The notes: generated from the letters alone by a model not told the origin. A stretch of DNA of 64,000 bases from RPQJ01 sp963706755 (GCA_963706755.1 CAVPNH010000011.1:310001-374000); one strand, 5' to 3'; shown: positions 51,740-61,662, counted from the stretch's first letter. A program made the numbers and translations.

Positions 51740-54634
51740 GTGCTCTTCCTGCCTGCGGCCTTGCGCAAGCTGCGCGGCGGTGGGGCCACTTCGTCAATGG
51801 TATGGGCGGTAAGGGCAGCACGCACGAGGCCGTGCTGCTGTTCCGAATGGACCTGCGCAATTCCAGTCGCGGGTGCAGCCGAGGGCCCGCGACCGCAATA
51901 CATGAGTTCCTGCGTCGGACCGAGCTTCTCCTGCAGGCGGTGCCTTATCTGGAACCAGGCGCCCTGGTTCTGCGGCTCTTCCTGGCACCAGACGACCTCG
52001 CGCGCGTTCGGGTAGCGGCGCAGGACGATCTCGTACTCGTCGCTGGGGAACGGATAGAGCTGCTCGATCCGCACGATTGCCACGTCGCGCCTCTCGTCGG
52101 CGCGACGCGCCTCGAGCAGGTCGAAGTACACCTTCCCGGAGCAGAACACGACACGGCTCACCTTGCCGACGTGCAGGTCGTCGATCTCGTCTACAAGCTC
52201 CTGGAAGAAGCCCTTGGACAGGTCCTCGAGCGGCGACACCGACAGCTTGTGACGCAGCAGGCTCTTCGGCGTCATGACCACCAGCGGCTTGCGGAAATCC
52301 CGCAGCATCTGCCGCCGCAGCATGTGGAACATCTGCGCCGGGGTCGACGGCACGCACACGATCATGTTGTTCTCGGCGCAGAGCTGCAGGAAACGCTCCA
52401 GCCTCGCCGAGGAGTGCTCGGGCCCCTGCCCCTCGAAGCCGTGCGGCAGGAACATCGTGAGGCCGCAGTATCGCCCCCACTTCGTTTCCCCCGACGCGAT
52501 GAACTGGTCGATGATTACCTGCGCGCCGTTCACGAAGTCGCCGAACTGCGCCTCCCAGATGACGAGGCAGTTCGGATCCGTGGTCGAGTAGCCGTACTCG
52601 AAGCCGAGCACCGCCTCCTCGGAGAGCAGCGAATCGGTCACGCGGAATCTGGGCTGCCCCGCCTTCAGGTGCCGGAGCGGAACGTAGGCCGCGCCGGTCT
52701 TCTGGTCGTGGCCCACTGCGTGCCGGTGGAAGAAAGTGCCGCGCCCGCTGTCCTGGCCGGTGAGCCGGATCTCGTAGCCTTCGTCGAGCAGCGTCGCGTA
52801 CGCGAGCGTCTCGGCGAAACCCCAGTCCAGCATCATCTGGCCTGCGGCCATCTTCAGCCTGTCGGCCGCGATCCTCTGTACCTGCCGGTGCAGCACGAAT
52901 CCTTCCGGGTAGGTCGCGGAGCGGACGCCGAGGTCATTGAGCGTGTGCAGGCTGACGCCCGTAGGCGCCTGCTCGGTCCAGTCAACGTCGTGGTACTTCG
53001 CCCAGTCCACCGTGTGCACGTTGCCGATCATGCCGATCACGTTACGCGCCTGTGGCATGCGGTCTCCGTCGTCGAGACCGTTGCGGTACTCCTCGACCAT
53101 CCTGTCTGCGTCATCGACGGCGATTACGCCCTCGCGCTCAAGACGGGCGGCGTACATGCTGTCGCGTCGTGAGCTTGCCGCGGATGGTCGAATACATCAC
53201 TGGCTGTGTAGCGGCTGGCTCATCCGCCTCGTTGTGCCCGAGGCGCCGGTAGCAGACGAGGTCGATGACCACGTCCTTGTGGAACTTCATCCGGTACTCG
53301 ACCGCGAGCCGCGCCGCAAATACTACCGACTCCGGGTCATCGCCGTTCACGTGCAGGATCGGCGCCTCGATCATCTTCGCCACGTCGCTGCAATAGAGCG
53401 TGGAGCGCGTGTCGCGCGGATCGTGCGTCGTGAATCCGACCTGGTTGTTGACGATCAGGTGCACGGTGCCGCCGGTGTAGAACGCCCGCGCCTGCGACAT
53501 CTGCAGCGTTTCCTGGATGACGCCCTGCCCCGCGAACGCCGAGTCGCCATGGATCAGCACCGGCATGACCTTGACGCCGCTCGCGTCGCCGCGGCGCTCC
53601 TGGCGCGCGCGCACCGAGCCCTCCACGACCGGGTTCACGACCTCGAGGTGCGACGGGTTGAAGGCCAGCGCGACGTGCACGTTGCCGCCCGGTGTGCGCA
53701 CGTCGCTGGAAAAGCCCTTGTGGTACTTGACGTCGCCAGAGCCCTTGAGCTTCGCCAGGTCGTATTTGCCCTCGAATTCCGAGAACAGGTCTTCGGGGAC
53801 TTTACCCAGCACGTTCACCAGCACGTTCAGGCGGCCGCGGTGCGCCATGCCGATCACGATGTCCTCGACGCCGTGCGAGCCGCTGGTCTGGATCAGGTCG
53901 TCGAGCAGCGGGATCATGCTGTCGCTGCCCTCGAGCGAGAAACGCTTCTGCGCCGGGTAGCGGGTCGCGAGGTAGCGTTCCAGGCCCTCGGACATCGTCA
54001 GGCCCCAGAGTACGTTTTTCCGCGCCTCGGGCGCGAAGTGCTGCTGCACCCGGCCTACCTGGAACCGGTGCTGCAGCCACAGCCGCTCGGTCTCGTTCGA
54101 AACGTGGGCAAACTCAGCGCCGATGGTCCCGCAGTAGATCTGCCTGAGCTGCGAGACGATGTCGCGCAGCTTGAGGCGCGGCTTGATCGCGTCGTTGCGG
54201 CTGCCTGTGTGGAACTCAGTGTCGAGGTCGGCGTCGGTGAGGCCCATGTAGTCGAGCCCGAGCACCTTCGGCATCGGCCGCACCATCAGTCCGAGCGGGT
54301 CGATGTCCGCGACCAGGTGGCCACGGTTTGCGTAGATCTGGATCAGGCGGGAGACGGCGCCCTGCTTGGCAGCGCCGTCGCTGGCAGCTGGCGGCGCAAC
54401 GGTCGAACTCACTACGCTCGCCGAGCGCGGGGCCATCGCACGTCGGGCGAGTTCCTCGACCAGCGGCGCGTGGGCAATGTCCGAGCCGAGTCCGCCCATG
54501 CCGGCAAAGTATTCGCGCCAGCGGTCGCCCACCGACTCCGGATTGGCGAGGTAGCGCTCGTACATCTCCTCGACGTAGGGGGCATTGCCCGCCGCGAGCG
54601 GCGTGGACGCCCGCAATTCCTCGAATTCGCTCAT
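51736..54634 (-). CDS. sucA: 2-oxoglutarate dehydrogenase E1, frameshifted near 53158
   Basis: The first frame from ATG 54634 has AGNAPYVEEMYERYLANPESV, the active-site block GMAHRGRLNVLVNVLGK, HGDSAFAGQGVIQETLQMSQ, and GHNEADEPAATQPVMY. It is lost after KLTTRQ through one extra base at about 53158. The second frame starts MYAARLEREGVIA, continues through the C-terminal transketolase-like half (HRHAVGHDQKTGAAYVPL, LPHGFEGQGPEHSSARLERF) and stops at 51736. Corrected length is about 965 codons. It decarboxylates 2-oxoglutarate with thiamine diphosphate. First gene of sucA-sucB-lpd. Confidence 0.93.
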
Positions 54635-54695
54635 CTTGGATCGGTGCTCGACGTTGTCCCGCTGGCCAGGACATCCGGACCGGCGAAGGGGTTGG

Positions 54696-55064
54696 CTAGT
54701 CTAGCGTAGGTACCAGCCGAAATGCCCGGGGCGCAAGCCGTGTACGCCGAGCGCCGTCGGACGCCATGACCACCATGGCGGCGAGGAAGAGCGCGGTCAT
54801 CCACCGGAACACGCGCAACGCACCAATCCTCTGGCCGAGCCTGGCACCGGGCATGGTGAAGCCGGCAACACAGAGTGAATAGGCGACGATCGCGCTAACC
54901 ACGATCGTCAATGCCGTACCGAACTCCGCGCTGATGCCGCCGATGGAAACTGGCAGCGCGTTTATGTTCCAGGACATCTGTGCCTGGCCCATCGCGATGG
55001 CCGCCATCGGCAACCACGAGGTCCTGGCAACGGTCGTGTCGCCCGTGGAGGAGTGGCTGTTCAT
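54696..55064 (-). pseudogene. N-terminal fragment of an MFS transporter
   Basis: A 122-codon frame from ATG 55064 encodes about three membrane helices typical of drug:H+ antiporter-type MFS proteins (SWLPMAAIAMGQAQMSWNINALPV, SAIVAYSLCVAGFTMPGARLGQRIG, RWMTALFLAAMVVMAS). It then loses similarity and ends at 54696, 62 bp before sucA. A complete member would have 400-500 residues, so this is a truncated remnant. No matching 3' part is found nearby. Confidence 0.7.
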
Positions 55065-55255
55065 GAGCGATGTTCCTCGAGTGCGCCAAGTGCCGAAGCG
55101 GCACGAGCGCTCCGTCTGCCCCGGGTAGCTGCGGGGTCCGGGTGCGAATTGTAAGCTGCACGCTCGGCGCTGTGGCGAAGCCATCCTCCGACGAGGATAA
55201 TCTCGGTACCAGCCGATGGGCGCCAAAGGCCATGTCGGCATGAAAGAGAAGGAAG

Positions 55256-55625
55256 GTGGCCTTGCGCAGAACCTTGTCGATACTGAGTGCCCCGTTGCTC
55301 GTGACCGCCTGCGCCACGCCGTCCCGGATGACGGCGGCGGAGCGACTGGAGTTTTATCGAGCCAACGCCGGTGAGCCAGTCCGCAGCTTCCACAGTCCCG
55401 GGCGACTGTGGGGCTGGCGAGCGCTTGGCGACAGCGCGCTGACAGTCTGGACCAGCAGCAGTCGGGCGTTCCTGCTGGCGCGGCGCTGTCGGGAGCAACC
55501 GGACAACGTGCCGGATCAACACGATCCGGCCGCTCAACACCCGGGTCGTCAAGGAATCCAAGCGCGACCTGCAAGACGTCGACATGGAGGAACGCGACCC
55601 CACGATACCCGACGACCCGCAATGA
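55256..55625 (+). pseudogene. DUF6491-like lipoprotein, frameshifted/deleted
   Basis: A lipoprotein signal (LLVTACATPS) is followed by MTAAERLEFYRANAGEPVRSF and GRLWGWRALGDSALTVWTSSSRAFLL, like the small DUF6491 periplasmic proteins. The expected ending CRINTIRPLN then VVKESKRDLQ occurs in another frame and stops at 55625. The middle Cys-containing segment of the family is largely missing, so the break looks like a deletion plus frameshift and not a single indel. GTG 55256 and TTG 55262 are both possible starts behind GGAAGG. Confidence 0.6.
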
Positions 55626-55707
55626 GGACACAGGTGATCATGGCGCTCGCAGCGGTCATCGTTCGCCCGATTGCGCCAAAGCCGCAGAACACGGATGCAT
55701 CCCGCAC

Positions 55708-56736
55708 ATGACATCCACTGAAACGCGCCGGGCCGGCTGGTTTTGGAAGATCCCGGGCTGGCTGCTGAAGGGAGCCAAGTTTCTCGTCCTGGCCCTGGTC
55801 CTCGCCTGGGCCAGCCTCGCAATCTACTTTTCGCCGCTGCCCTGGGCAGGATTGCGGATCGGGCTCGCGGTCGCGTTTGCGGCGTTCGGCATCTGGGCGT
55901 TGTGGATTACGCGCCGGCCGCGCATGCGTTGGGTCTTTGCGGGGCTTTACCTCGTCGTTCTCGTCGGGTGGAGCTTCATCAAGCCCTCACACGATCGTGA
56001 ATGGCGGCAGGACGTCGCAGTCATGCCCCGTGCCACCATCGACGGTGATCGCGTGCGTATCACCGGAGTGCGGGATTTCGACTACCGCAGCCGCGACGAC
56101 TTCACCGTGCGCTACGACGAGCGCGAGGTGTCGTTGTCGCACCTGACGGGACTCGACTTCTTCATCTCGTACTGGATGCCGGGTCCCGTCGGCCACACCT
56201 TCGTCAGTTTCATCTTCGACAACGCGCCCCCGCTCAACATCTCCATCGAGACCAGGCCGGAAGTGCACGAGGGCTTCGACCCGCTCGCGTCGCTCTTCAA
56301 GCAGTACGAGTTGATCTACGTCGTGGGTGAGGAGCGCGACGTCGTCGGCGTACGCACGAATTTCCGCAAAGAAGACGTGTACGTTTACCGCCTCCGGGTG
56401 TCCGCGGAAAGCGCGCGCAAGCTCTTGCAGGTCTATCTCGAGCGCATCAACCAGCTGGCCGATCACCCGGAGTTCTACCACCTGCTCAGCAACAGCTGCA
56501 CGATCAACATCGTGCGCTACGCGAACCTGGTCGGCCGCTCCGGCGACCTCGATCTCCGGCACTACCTCAACGGCTGGGTCGACCGCTATTTCTACGACAC
56601 GAGGCTGCTCAATTCGCAGTTCCCCTTCGCCGAACTGCGTCGGCGATCGCGGGTCAGCGAAACCGTGCGAGCCTCCGAGCCCACGGCGGAATTCTCACAG
56701 CACATTCGTGAGTCCGTGCCGGGGATGAACCCTTGA
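55708..56736 (+). CDS. DUF4105 (Lnb-like N-terminal periplasmic domain) membrane protein
   Basis: A 342-residue protein with three N-terminal hydrophobic segments (about residues 20-110: FLVLALVLAWASLAIYF, LRIGLAVAFAAFGIWALWI, WVFAGLYLVVLVGWSFI) and a periplasmic DUF4105 domain with GPVGHTFVSFIFD, FYHLLSNSCTINIVRYANLV and a His/Cys pair that resembles a cysteine-peptidase-like active site. The function of the domain is unknown. A GTG/ATG start upstream of the DUF6491 end was rejected because helix 1 begins just after 55708. It is followed by the META-domain lipoprotein. Confidence 0.83.
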   Translation: MTSTETRRAGWFWKIPGWLLKGAKFLVLALVLAWASLAIYFSPLPWAGLRIGLAVAFAAFGIWALWITRRPRMRWVFAGLYLVVLVGWSFIKPSHDREWRQDVAVMPRATIDGDRVRITGVRDFDYRSRDDFTVRYDEREVSLSHLTGLDFFISYWMPGPVGHTFVSFIFDNAPPLNISIETRPEVHEGFDPLASLFKQYELIYVVGEERDVVGVRTNFRKEDVYVYRLRVSAESARKLLQVYLERINQLADHPEFYHLLSNSCTINIVRYANLVGRSGDLDLRHYLNGWVDRYFYDTRLLNSQFPFAELRRRSRVSETVRASEPTAEFSQHIRESVPGMNP

Positions 56737-56828
56737 ATCTGCGCCTGACGTGCCGCCGCACGCTGGCTTGTGGTCCTGCGCGGAAGCCGGTGAGCTTCCA
56801 TGGTCAACCTTTCGAGCGGAGTACGCCC

Positions 56829-57680
56829 ATGTCCCTGCAACACCCCCATCGTCTTGCTCTCGTTGTCGCCGCCCTGTGCGTGGCAGGCTGCACCCCGAGC
56901 AAGCCACCCGCGTCAACGGCACCGGACGCTGCGACTGCGCCCGCCGTTGCGCCTGCACCTGCCAGTCCCACCGCGGCCGCGCCCACCCCTGATACGGCCA
57001 CGACCCTCGTTGCCTTCGAGTGGCGGCTCAAGTCGGCCACCGATGCCACGGGTCAATCGATCGCTGCGTTCTTCCCGTCACCCGACAAGCCGCTGGGACT
57101 CCTGTTCAGCGACGGCCGGCTCGGCGTGACCGGTAGCTGCAATCGCATCAGCGCCGGCTACCAGCTGGTCGACTCGACGAAACTGCAGGTCGGCCCGGGG
57201 ATGTCGACCATGATGGCTTGCCCGCCACCGCTGGCGAACGCGGATGCCGCCTTCGCCAAGTTCCTGGTCGGCACCCTGCAGGTTGCGGTCGAGGGTGAAG
57301 CCGGTGCGCCGCAGCTGCGGCTGGCAGCGGCCGATGGCAGTTCCTTGACCTTCGGCGGCACGCCCACGCCGGAAACCCGGTTCGGCGGGCCCGGCACGCG
57401 CGCGTTCCTCGAAGTGTCGCCAAAGCCCTGCGTGGCGCCGGCCCCCACTGCACGGCCCTGCCTGATGGTGCGTGATCGCCACTTCGACGAGAACGGCCTC
57501 GCCAGCGGGACGCCGGGCGAGTGGCGACCGCTGCCCGAGGGCATCGAGGGCTACACGCCGGTCGAGGGCGAGCAACACGTGGTGCGGGTCAAGCGCTTCG
57601 AGCAGGCCGGGGCCGCGGGTGGCGAACCGACGGTGCACTACGTGCTCGACCTGGTCATCGAGACGAGGACGAATCAATGA
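56829..57680 (+). CDS. Lipoprotein with META (HslJ-like) and DUF4377 domains
   Basis: A 283-residue lipoprotein: lipobox VAGC near residue 20, a Pro/Ala/Thr linker (25-55), a META/HslJ-type domain (FEWRLKSATDATGQ, LGVTGSCNRISAGYQL, MMACPPPLANADAAF), and a C-terminal DUF4377 domain with LEVSPKPCV, CLMVRD and EGYTPVEGEQHVVRVKRFE. META proteins are linked to novobiocin tolerance and envelope stress in E. coli; the biochemical role is unknown. Its 3' end overlaps the convergent hydrolase gene by 7 bp. Confidence 0.83.
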   Translation: MSLQHPHRLALVVAALCVAGCTPSKPPASTAPDAATAPAVAPAPASPTAAAPTPDTATTLVAFEWRLKSATDATGQSIAAFFPSPDKPLGLLFSDGRLGVTGSCNRISAGYQLVDSTKLQVGPGMSTMMACPPPLANADAAFAKFLVGTLQVAVEGEAGAPQLRLAAADGSSLTFGGTPTPETRFGGPGTRAFLEVSPKPCVAPAPTARPCLMVRDRHFDENGLASGTPGEWRPLPEGIEGYTPVEGEQHVVRVKRFEQAGAAGGEPTVHYVLDLVIETRTNQ

Positions 57681-59170
57681 GCCGGGTCGGCGCCCTGCGC
57701 TGGGGGCGTCGACGATTCTGCCCGGTCGCTGCCTCGCCCACCGGCGCTGTCGATCCACGCCAGCGCCCGTGCATCGAGGTAGGAATAGAACGGATTGTTC
57801 CGTAGACGCAGCAACCATTCGGCGGGAAGCACCAGCATGCCCCGCTCGCCCTGGATGGCCATCTGGCCGAGGAAGAGTACGTCCTGGTTGTCGGGCGGCC
57901 GCTGGCCGTACAGAGGATCGTCCGGCGGGATCGGCAACGCGACGTGGGACAAGGAGATCACGCCGGGTGGCCAGGCCATGTTCAGCGGTTCCGTCCGCGA
58001 CACCTCGGCTGAGAACGGCGCCTGATAACGGGCCACCACCGCGGCGCTCTCCGGGCTCTCGTTGGTGACCAGGGTCACGGCGAACGGCAGCCGCTTGTCG
58101 CCCATCACCCGGTTGGTCAACGCCCGCCTGTCCGAGACCAGCAGCATGGACTTCGCGGCATAGCGGTTGACGTCGAACAGCACGAGCTCGTGCCGGTTGG
58201 GATCGAGCAGACCGAGCAGCCGCGTGACGACGGCGTCCGTCGACACCGTCGAGTCCGCGTTCGACTTGAACACCAGGATCGGCGGCAATGCGCCGGCCCG
58301 CTGCGACCGCGCCTGGCTCGCGATGCGCCGGGACACTGATCGCGTCAACCGGTGCACCTGTTCGCCGGCATTGGTGGTGAAGGAGTTGTACTTGTAGGGG
58401 TCGAACTCCGGCTCGATGTTCAGCCAGGCAAGGTTGCCCAGTCCGGGCAGCACGGCCAGCCGGCGCTTCCAACCGGCAGCGGCAGCGGCCGCGTGGATGC
58501 CGATGGCCGGTGACACAAGGACCAGGCTGGCCGGCACCGGTCCGGTCCGCCCGTCGAGCGCATTCAGCGTGAAATCCAATGCAAGCGGCGCACCGGTCGA
58601 GTAGCCGATGATGTGGATCGGCTGCTTCCCGACCTTCTGCGCGAGATGCTCGACCCCCAGCTGCACGACGGCGGCCATGTCCTCCCAGCGGACATCGAGC
58701 AGTCCCGAGGGCGCAGTGCCGTGGCCTGGCAGGCGCAGGCCGACGACCCAGTAGTTACGCTTGTTCAGTTCCTGGCCCAGCGCCCGCAGGCTGTACGGCG
58801 AGTCCGACATCCCGTGCAACAGCAGCACCCCACCGACCGGTGCTTCGGCAGGCAATTCGAAGCTGCGGTTCCAGTTGGGTTCGCGACCCTGCGGATCGCT
58901 GGCACTGCCCTTGCTGTAGCGCATGAGAGCAGTGCCGGACCCGGTCTCCGTACGCGCGTACACCTTCGCTTCGAGTTGCGCGAACAGGCGGTCTTCCAGG
59001 CGCAGGTAGTCCTCGAAGCTGCGAACTTCATCGGCCCTGGCTGCGCGAAACTCCTCGGTGAGGTCGGCGGTGAGCCAGGGCTCGAGCGGCGTGCTGGAGC
59101 AGCCCTGGAGAAACAGTGCGGCCGCGGTCAGGACGCAGAGTGCACGCGGTCGGGGGCCTCGAATGAGCAT
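57674..59170 (-). CDS. Alpha/beta-hydrolase lipoprotein
   Basis: A 498-residue protein with a lipobox LQGC (Cys24), then an alpha/beta-hydrolase core: oxyanion region VLLLHGMSDSPYSL near residue 116, GLRLPGHGTAPSG near 144, nucleophile elbow GYSTGAPLAL (Ser191), and FKSNADSTVSTDAV for the acid. The central region between residues 205 and 260 is an added lid. It resembles serine esterases/lysophospholipase-like enzymes anchored to the envelope. Substrate unknown. It stands alone, convergent with the META lipoprotein gene. Confidence 0.8.
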   Translation of the reverse strand: MLIRGPRPRALCVLTAAALFLQGCSSTPLEPWLTADLTEEFRAARADEVRSFEDYLRLEDRLFAQLEAKVYARTETGSGTALMRYSKGSASDPQGREPNWNRSFELPAEAPVGGVLLLHGMSDSPYSLRALGQELNKRNYWVVGLRLPGHGTAPSGLLDVRWEDMAAVVQLGVEHLAQKVGKQPIHIIGYSTGAPLALDFTLNALDGRTGPVPASLVLVSPAIGIHAAAAAAGWKRRLAVLPGLGNLAWLNIEPEFDPYKYNSFTTNAGEQVHRLTRSVSRRIASQARSQRAGALPPILVFKSNADSTVSTDAVVTRLLGLLDPNRHELVLFDVNRYAAKSMLLVSDRRALTNRVMGDKRLPFAVTLVTNESPESAAVVARYQAPFSAEVSRTEPLNMAWPPGVISLSHVALPIPPDDPLYGQRPPDNQDVLFLGQMAIQGERGMLVLPAEWLLRLRNNPFYSYLDARALAWIDSAGGRGSDRAESSTPPAQGADPAH

Positions 59171-59284
59171 ATCCGCGCATTCTCCAGAATTCGACAGGCT
59201 TCCGCCACGACATCGAATTCACGATCGGTCCCTGACCTGCCAGACTCTCACGGGGGGGTACACCCACCACACAACGACGAGCGC

Positions 59285-59545
59285 ATGGCTACCCGTACTG
59301 AGTCTTCCCCTGAGCAGTGGCAGGCACTTCGCAACGCGCCACAACTCGTCGCACTGGCCACCGCCACCGCGGGCGACAGCGGCCTGTTTGGCCGTCTTTC
59401 CGAAGGGATGTCGATGGCCTCGACCGTGGCCGAGGCCCTGCGTGGCCGGCAACCCCTGCTGAAGGAGATCTTCGGCAAGGACGAGATGCGCGCGGAACAG
59501 TTGCCGGGCCGCCGACTTTCCCCCAGGATTTCGGCACGACGCTGA
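59285..59545 (+). CDS. Short hypothetical protein, possibly truncated
   Basis: An 86-residue frame from ATG 59285 reads TESSPEQWQALRNAPQLVALATATAG then GLFGRLSEGMSMASTVAEAL and ends after KDEMRAEQLPGRRLSPR. The QWQALRNAPQLVALA opening looks like real protein, and I faintly recall larger bacterial proteins of this type. The Arg-rich ending looks out of frame, so the gene may be broken near 59500. It precedes the response regulator by 49 bp. Confidence 0.4.
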   Translation: MATRTESSPEQWQALRNAPQLVALATATAGDSGLFGRLSEGMSMASTVAEALRGRQPLLKEIFGKDEMRAEQLPGRRLSPRISARR

Positions 59546-59594
59546 ACTGTTGCCTCGCTTTGGGGTCACTCGCAGCGAGGTCGAGGAACCAGCC

Positions 59595-60260
59595 GTGCGA
59601 TTGCTCCTTGCGGAGGACGACACCATGATCGGCGACGCTGTGCGTGCCGGTCTGCGGCGGCAGGGCTTTTCCGTGGACTGGGTCCGGGACGGCGTTGCCG
59701 CCGAACAGGCGCTGCTGGCCGAGCCTTACGATGCCTGCCTGCTCGATCTCGGCCTGCCGCGCAAGGCGGGCCTCGCTGTCCTGCGCCGGCTGCGCGAGCG
59801 CGGCTCGATGCTGCCGGTGCTGGTGCTGACGGCCAGGGATGCGATCACCGATCGCGTGGACGGCCTCGACGCCGGTGCTGACGATTACGTCGTCAAGCCT
59901 TTCGACCTCGCCGAACTTGCCGCAAGGATCCGGGCCGTGACTCGTCGCAAGGGTGGGCGTGCCCAGGCGATCATCGAGCATGGCGATGTCGCGCTGGACC
60001 CGGCGACTCGTGAAGTCCGGCGCAACGGTGAACTCGTGGCGCTGTCGCCACGCGAATTCGCGTTGCTGGAGGCGCTGCTCGAGCATCCCGGACGGATTCT
60101 CTCCCGCGCGCAACTGGAAGAGCGGCTCTACGGGTGGGGCGAGGAGGTCGAGAGCAACGTGGTCGAGGTGCATGTGCATACCCTGCGTCGCAAGCTCGGC
60201 GCCGATTTCGTCCGCAACGTCCGCGGCGTCGGCTACCGTGTCGCCCCGGCGGCACCGTGA
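59595..60260 (+). CDS. OmpR/PhoB-family response regulator (QseB/PmrA-like)
   Basis: A 221-residue regulator: receiver domain with LLLAEDD, phospho-acceptor D51 in CLLDLGLPRKAG, TAR (VLTARDA) and the switch Lys in DDYVVKPFD. The winged-helix domain has VALSPREFALLEALL and VESNVVEVHVHTLRRKLG, ending RGVGYRVAPA. The GTG start (59595) has GAGG 8 nt upstream. It is translationally coupled (GTGA) to the sensor kinase. Closest type is PmrA/QseB, and a CTTAAG-based box lies upstream of the following htrA gene. Confidence 0.92.
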   Translation: MRLLLAEDDTMIGDAVRAGLRRQGFSVDWVRDGVAAEQALLAEPYDACLLDLGLPRKAGLAVLRRLRERGSMLPVLVLTARDAITDRVDGLDAGADDYVVKPFDLAELAARIRAVTRRKGGRAQAIIEHGDVALDPATREVRRNGELVALSPREFALLEALLEHPGRILSRAQLEERLYGWGEEVESNVVEVHVHTLRRKLGADFVRNVRGVGYRVAPAAP

Positions 60261-61579
60261 ACTCGCTGCGCAGCAAGCTGCTGGCCTGGCTGCTCGGCGC
60301 CGTGGCCCTCGTCGGTGCGGCGGGCGCCTGGGTGAGTTATCGCAATGCGCTCGCCGAGGCGAACGCCTTCTTCGACGACCACCTGCGCGAGACCGCGCTG
60401 CTGCTGCGCGACCAGGCCTACGGCTTCGCGGCCACACCCGGCTTGCCGCAGGAGATTCCCGACTACGACTTCGTGGTCCAGGTGTGGACGCTGGACGGCG
60501 TGCGAGTGTACCTCTCGCGTCCCCACACAGTGCTGCCCGGGCTGACGACGCTCGGGCTGTCGACGGCCGCCACGCCCAACGGCCGCTGGCGCGTGTTCGG
60601 CGTCGAGGCGCGCGGACGAGTCATCCAGGTCGCTCAACCCATGAACATCCGCGAGCAGCGCGCCGCACACTTCGCACTGCGGACGATCGCGCCCTTCGCG
60701 TTCCTGCTGCCTGCGCTCGCGCTGCTGATCGTCTGGATCGTCGGGCGCGCGGTGCGTCCGGTGCGCCGGTTCGCCGGTGTCCTGCGCAGCCGCGAGCGGG
60801 GCGCGCTCGATCCGCTGGACGGCGACGGGCTGCCCGATGAGGTCCGGCCGGTCGCGACCGCGCTGAACGACCTGCTGGCGCGGCTCAAGGAGTCCGTCGA
60901 GCGCGAGCACGCGTTCATCGCGGATGCGGCCCATGAGCTGCGCACTCCGTTGACCGCGCTCGACCTGCAGGTGCAGGCGCTGCGCGCCTCGACAGCCGGC
61001 GGCAGGCACGACGACGCCGTGCAGCAGCTCGAAGCCGGCGTGGCGCGGGCCGCTCGCCTCGTCGAGCAGTTGCTGGCGCTGGCGCGCGAGGAGCGTGACG
61101 GCAGCCGAGAGCACGAACCCGTCGAACTGCACGATGTGGCTCGGGAAGTGCTCGAGGAGATGCTTCCCCTTGCAGATGGACGCGGCATCGATCTCGGCAT
61201 GGAGCGGTCGGATGCCGTCCGTGTGACCGGGGATCGGGAAGCGCTCCGCGTCCTGGTCCGCAACCTGCTCGACAATGCCATTCGTTACTCGCCCGAAGGC
61301 GGTCGGGTCGACGTGTCCGTGGAACGTCAGGACCTCGCCCCGCCGCGCGCAGTGCTCGTCGTCTCCGATTGCGGCCCCGGGATCCCGATCGCGGAGCGCG
61401 AAAGGGTGTTCGATCGGTTCTACAGAGTGCCAGGTACAGCCTCCCCCGGCAGCGGCATCGGCCTGGCGCTGGTGCGCTCGATCGCTGCGCATCACCACGC
61501 GCACATTCGCCTCGACGAAGGCCACGGCGGCCAAGGACTGCGAGTGAACGTCGAATTCGCCGCCCTCGGTCCACCTTAA
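60257..61579 (+). CDS. Sensor histidine kinase (QseC/PmrB-like)
   Basis: A 440-residue kinase: N-terminal helix (LLAWLLGAVALVGAAGAWV), a periplasmic domain of about 110 residues, second helix (IAPFAFLLPALALLIVWIVG), a HAMP linker, dimerisation domain with phospho-His226 in AAHELRTPLTAL, N box NLLDNAIRYSPEGG, G1 DCGPGIP and G2 GSGIGLALV. The signal sensed is unknown. The GTG start overlaps the regulator stop. A longer upstream frame lies inside the regulator gene and was rejected. Confidence 0.93.
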   Translation: MNSLRSKLLAWLLGAVALVGAAGAWVSYRNALAEANAFFDDHLRETALLLRDQAYGFAATPGLPQEIPDYDFVVQVWTLDGVRVYLSRPHTVLPGLTTLGLSTAATPNGRWRVFGVEARGRVIQVAQPMNIREQRAAHFALRTIAPFAFLLPALALLIVWIVGRAVRPVRRFAGVLRSRERGALDPLDGDGLPDEVRPVATALNDLLARLKESVEREHAFIADAAHELRTPLTALDLQVQALRASTAGGRHDDAVQQLEAGVARAARLVEQLLALAREERDGSREHEPVELHDVAREVLEEMLPLADGRGIDLGMERSDAVRVTGDREALRVLVRNLLDNAIRYSPEGGRVDVSVERQDLAPPRAVLVVSDCGPGIPIAERERVFDRFYRVPGTASPGSGIGLALVRSIAAHHHAHIRLDEGHGGQGLRVNVEFAALGPP

Positions 61580-61591
61580 GCCAGCCCTAAG
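61575..61591 (+). promoter_or_regulatory. CTTAAG-N5-CCTAAG box upstream of htrA
   Basis: CTTAAG (61575-61580) and CCTAAG (61586-61591) are direct half-sites separated by 5 bp. PmrA/QseB-type regulators bind paired CTTAA(G) half-sites with this spacing. The box overlaps the kinase stop codon and lies about 72 bp upstream of the htrA start, so it could control htrA or the kinase transcript end. Confidence 0.5.
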
Positions 61592-61662
61592 GCGGTCGGT
61601 CCACGATTTCTCCCATGCCCCGCGGTCCGTTCCGCGGATCACTGCCTGAAGGAGAGACACTC

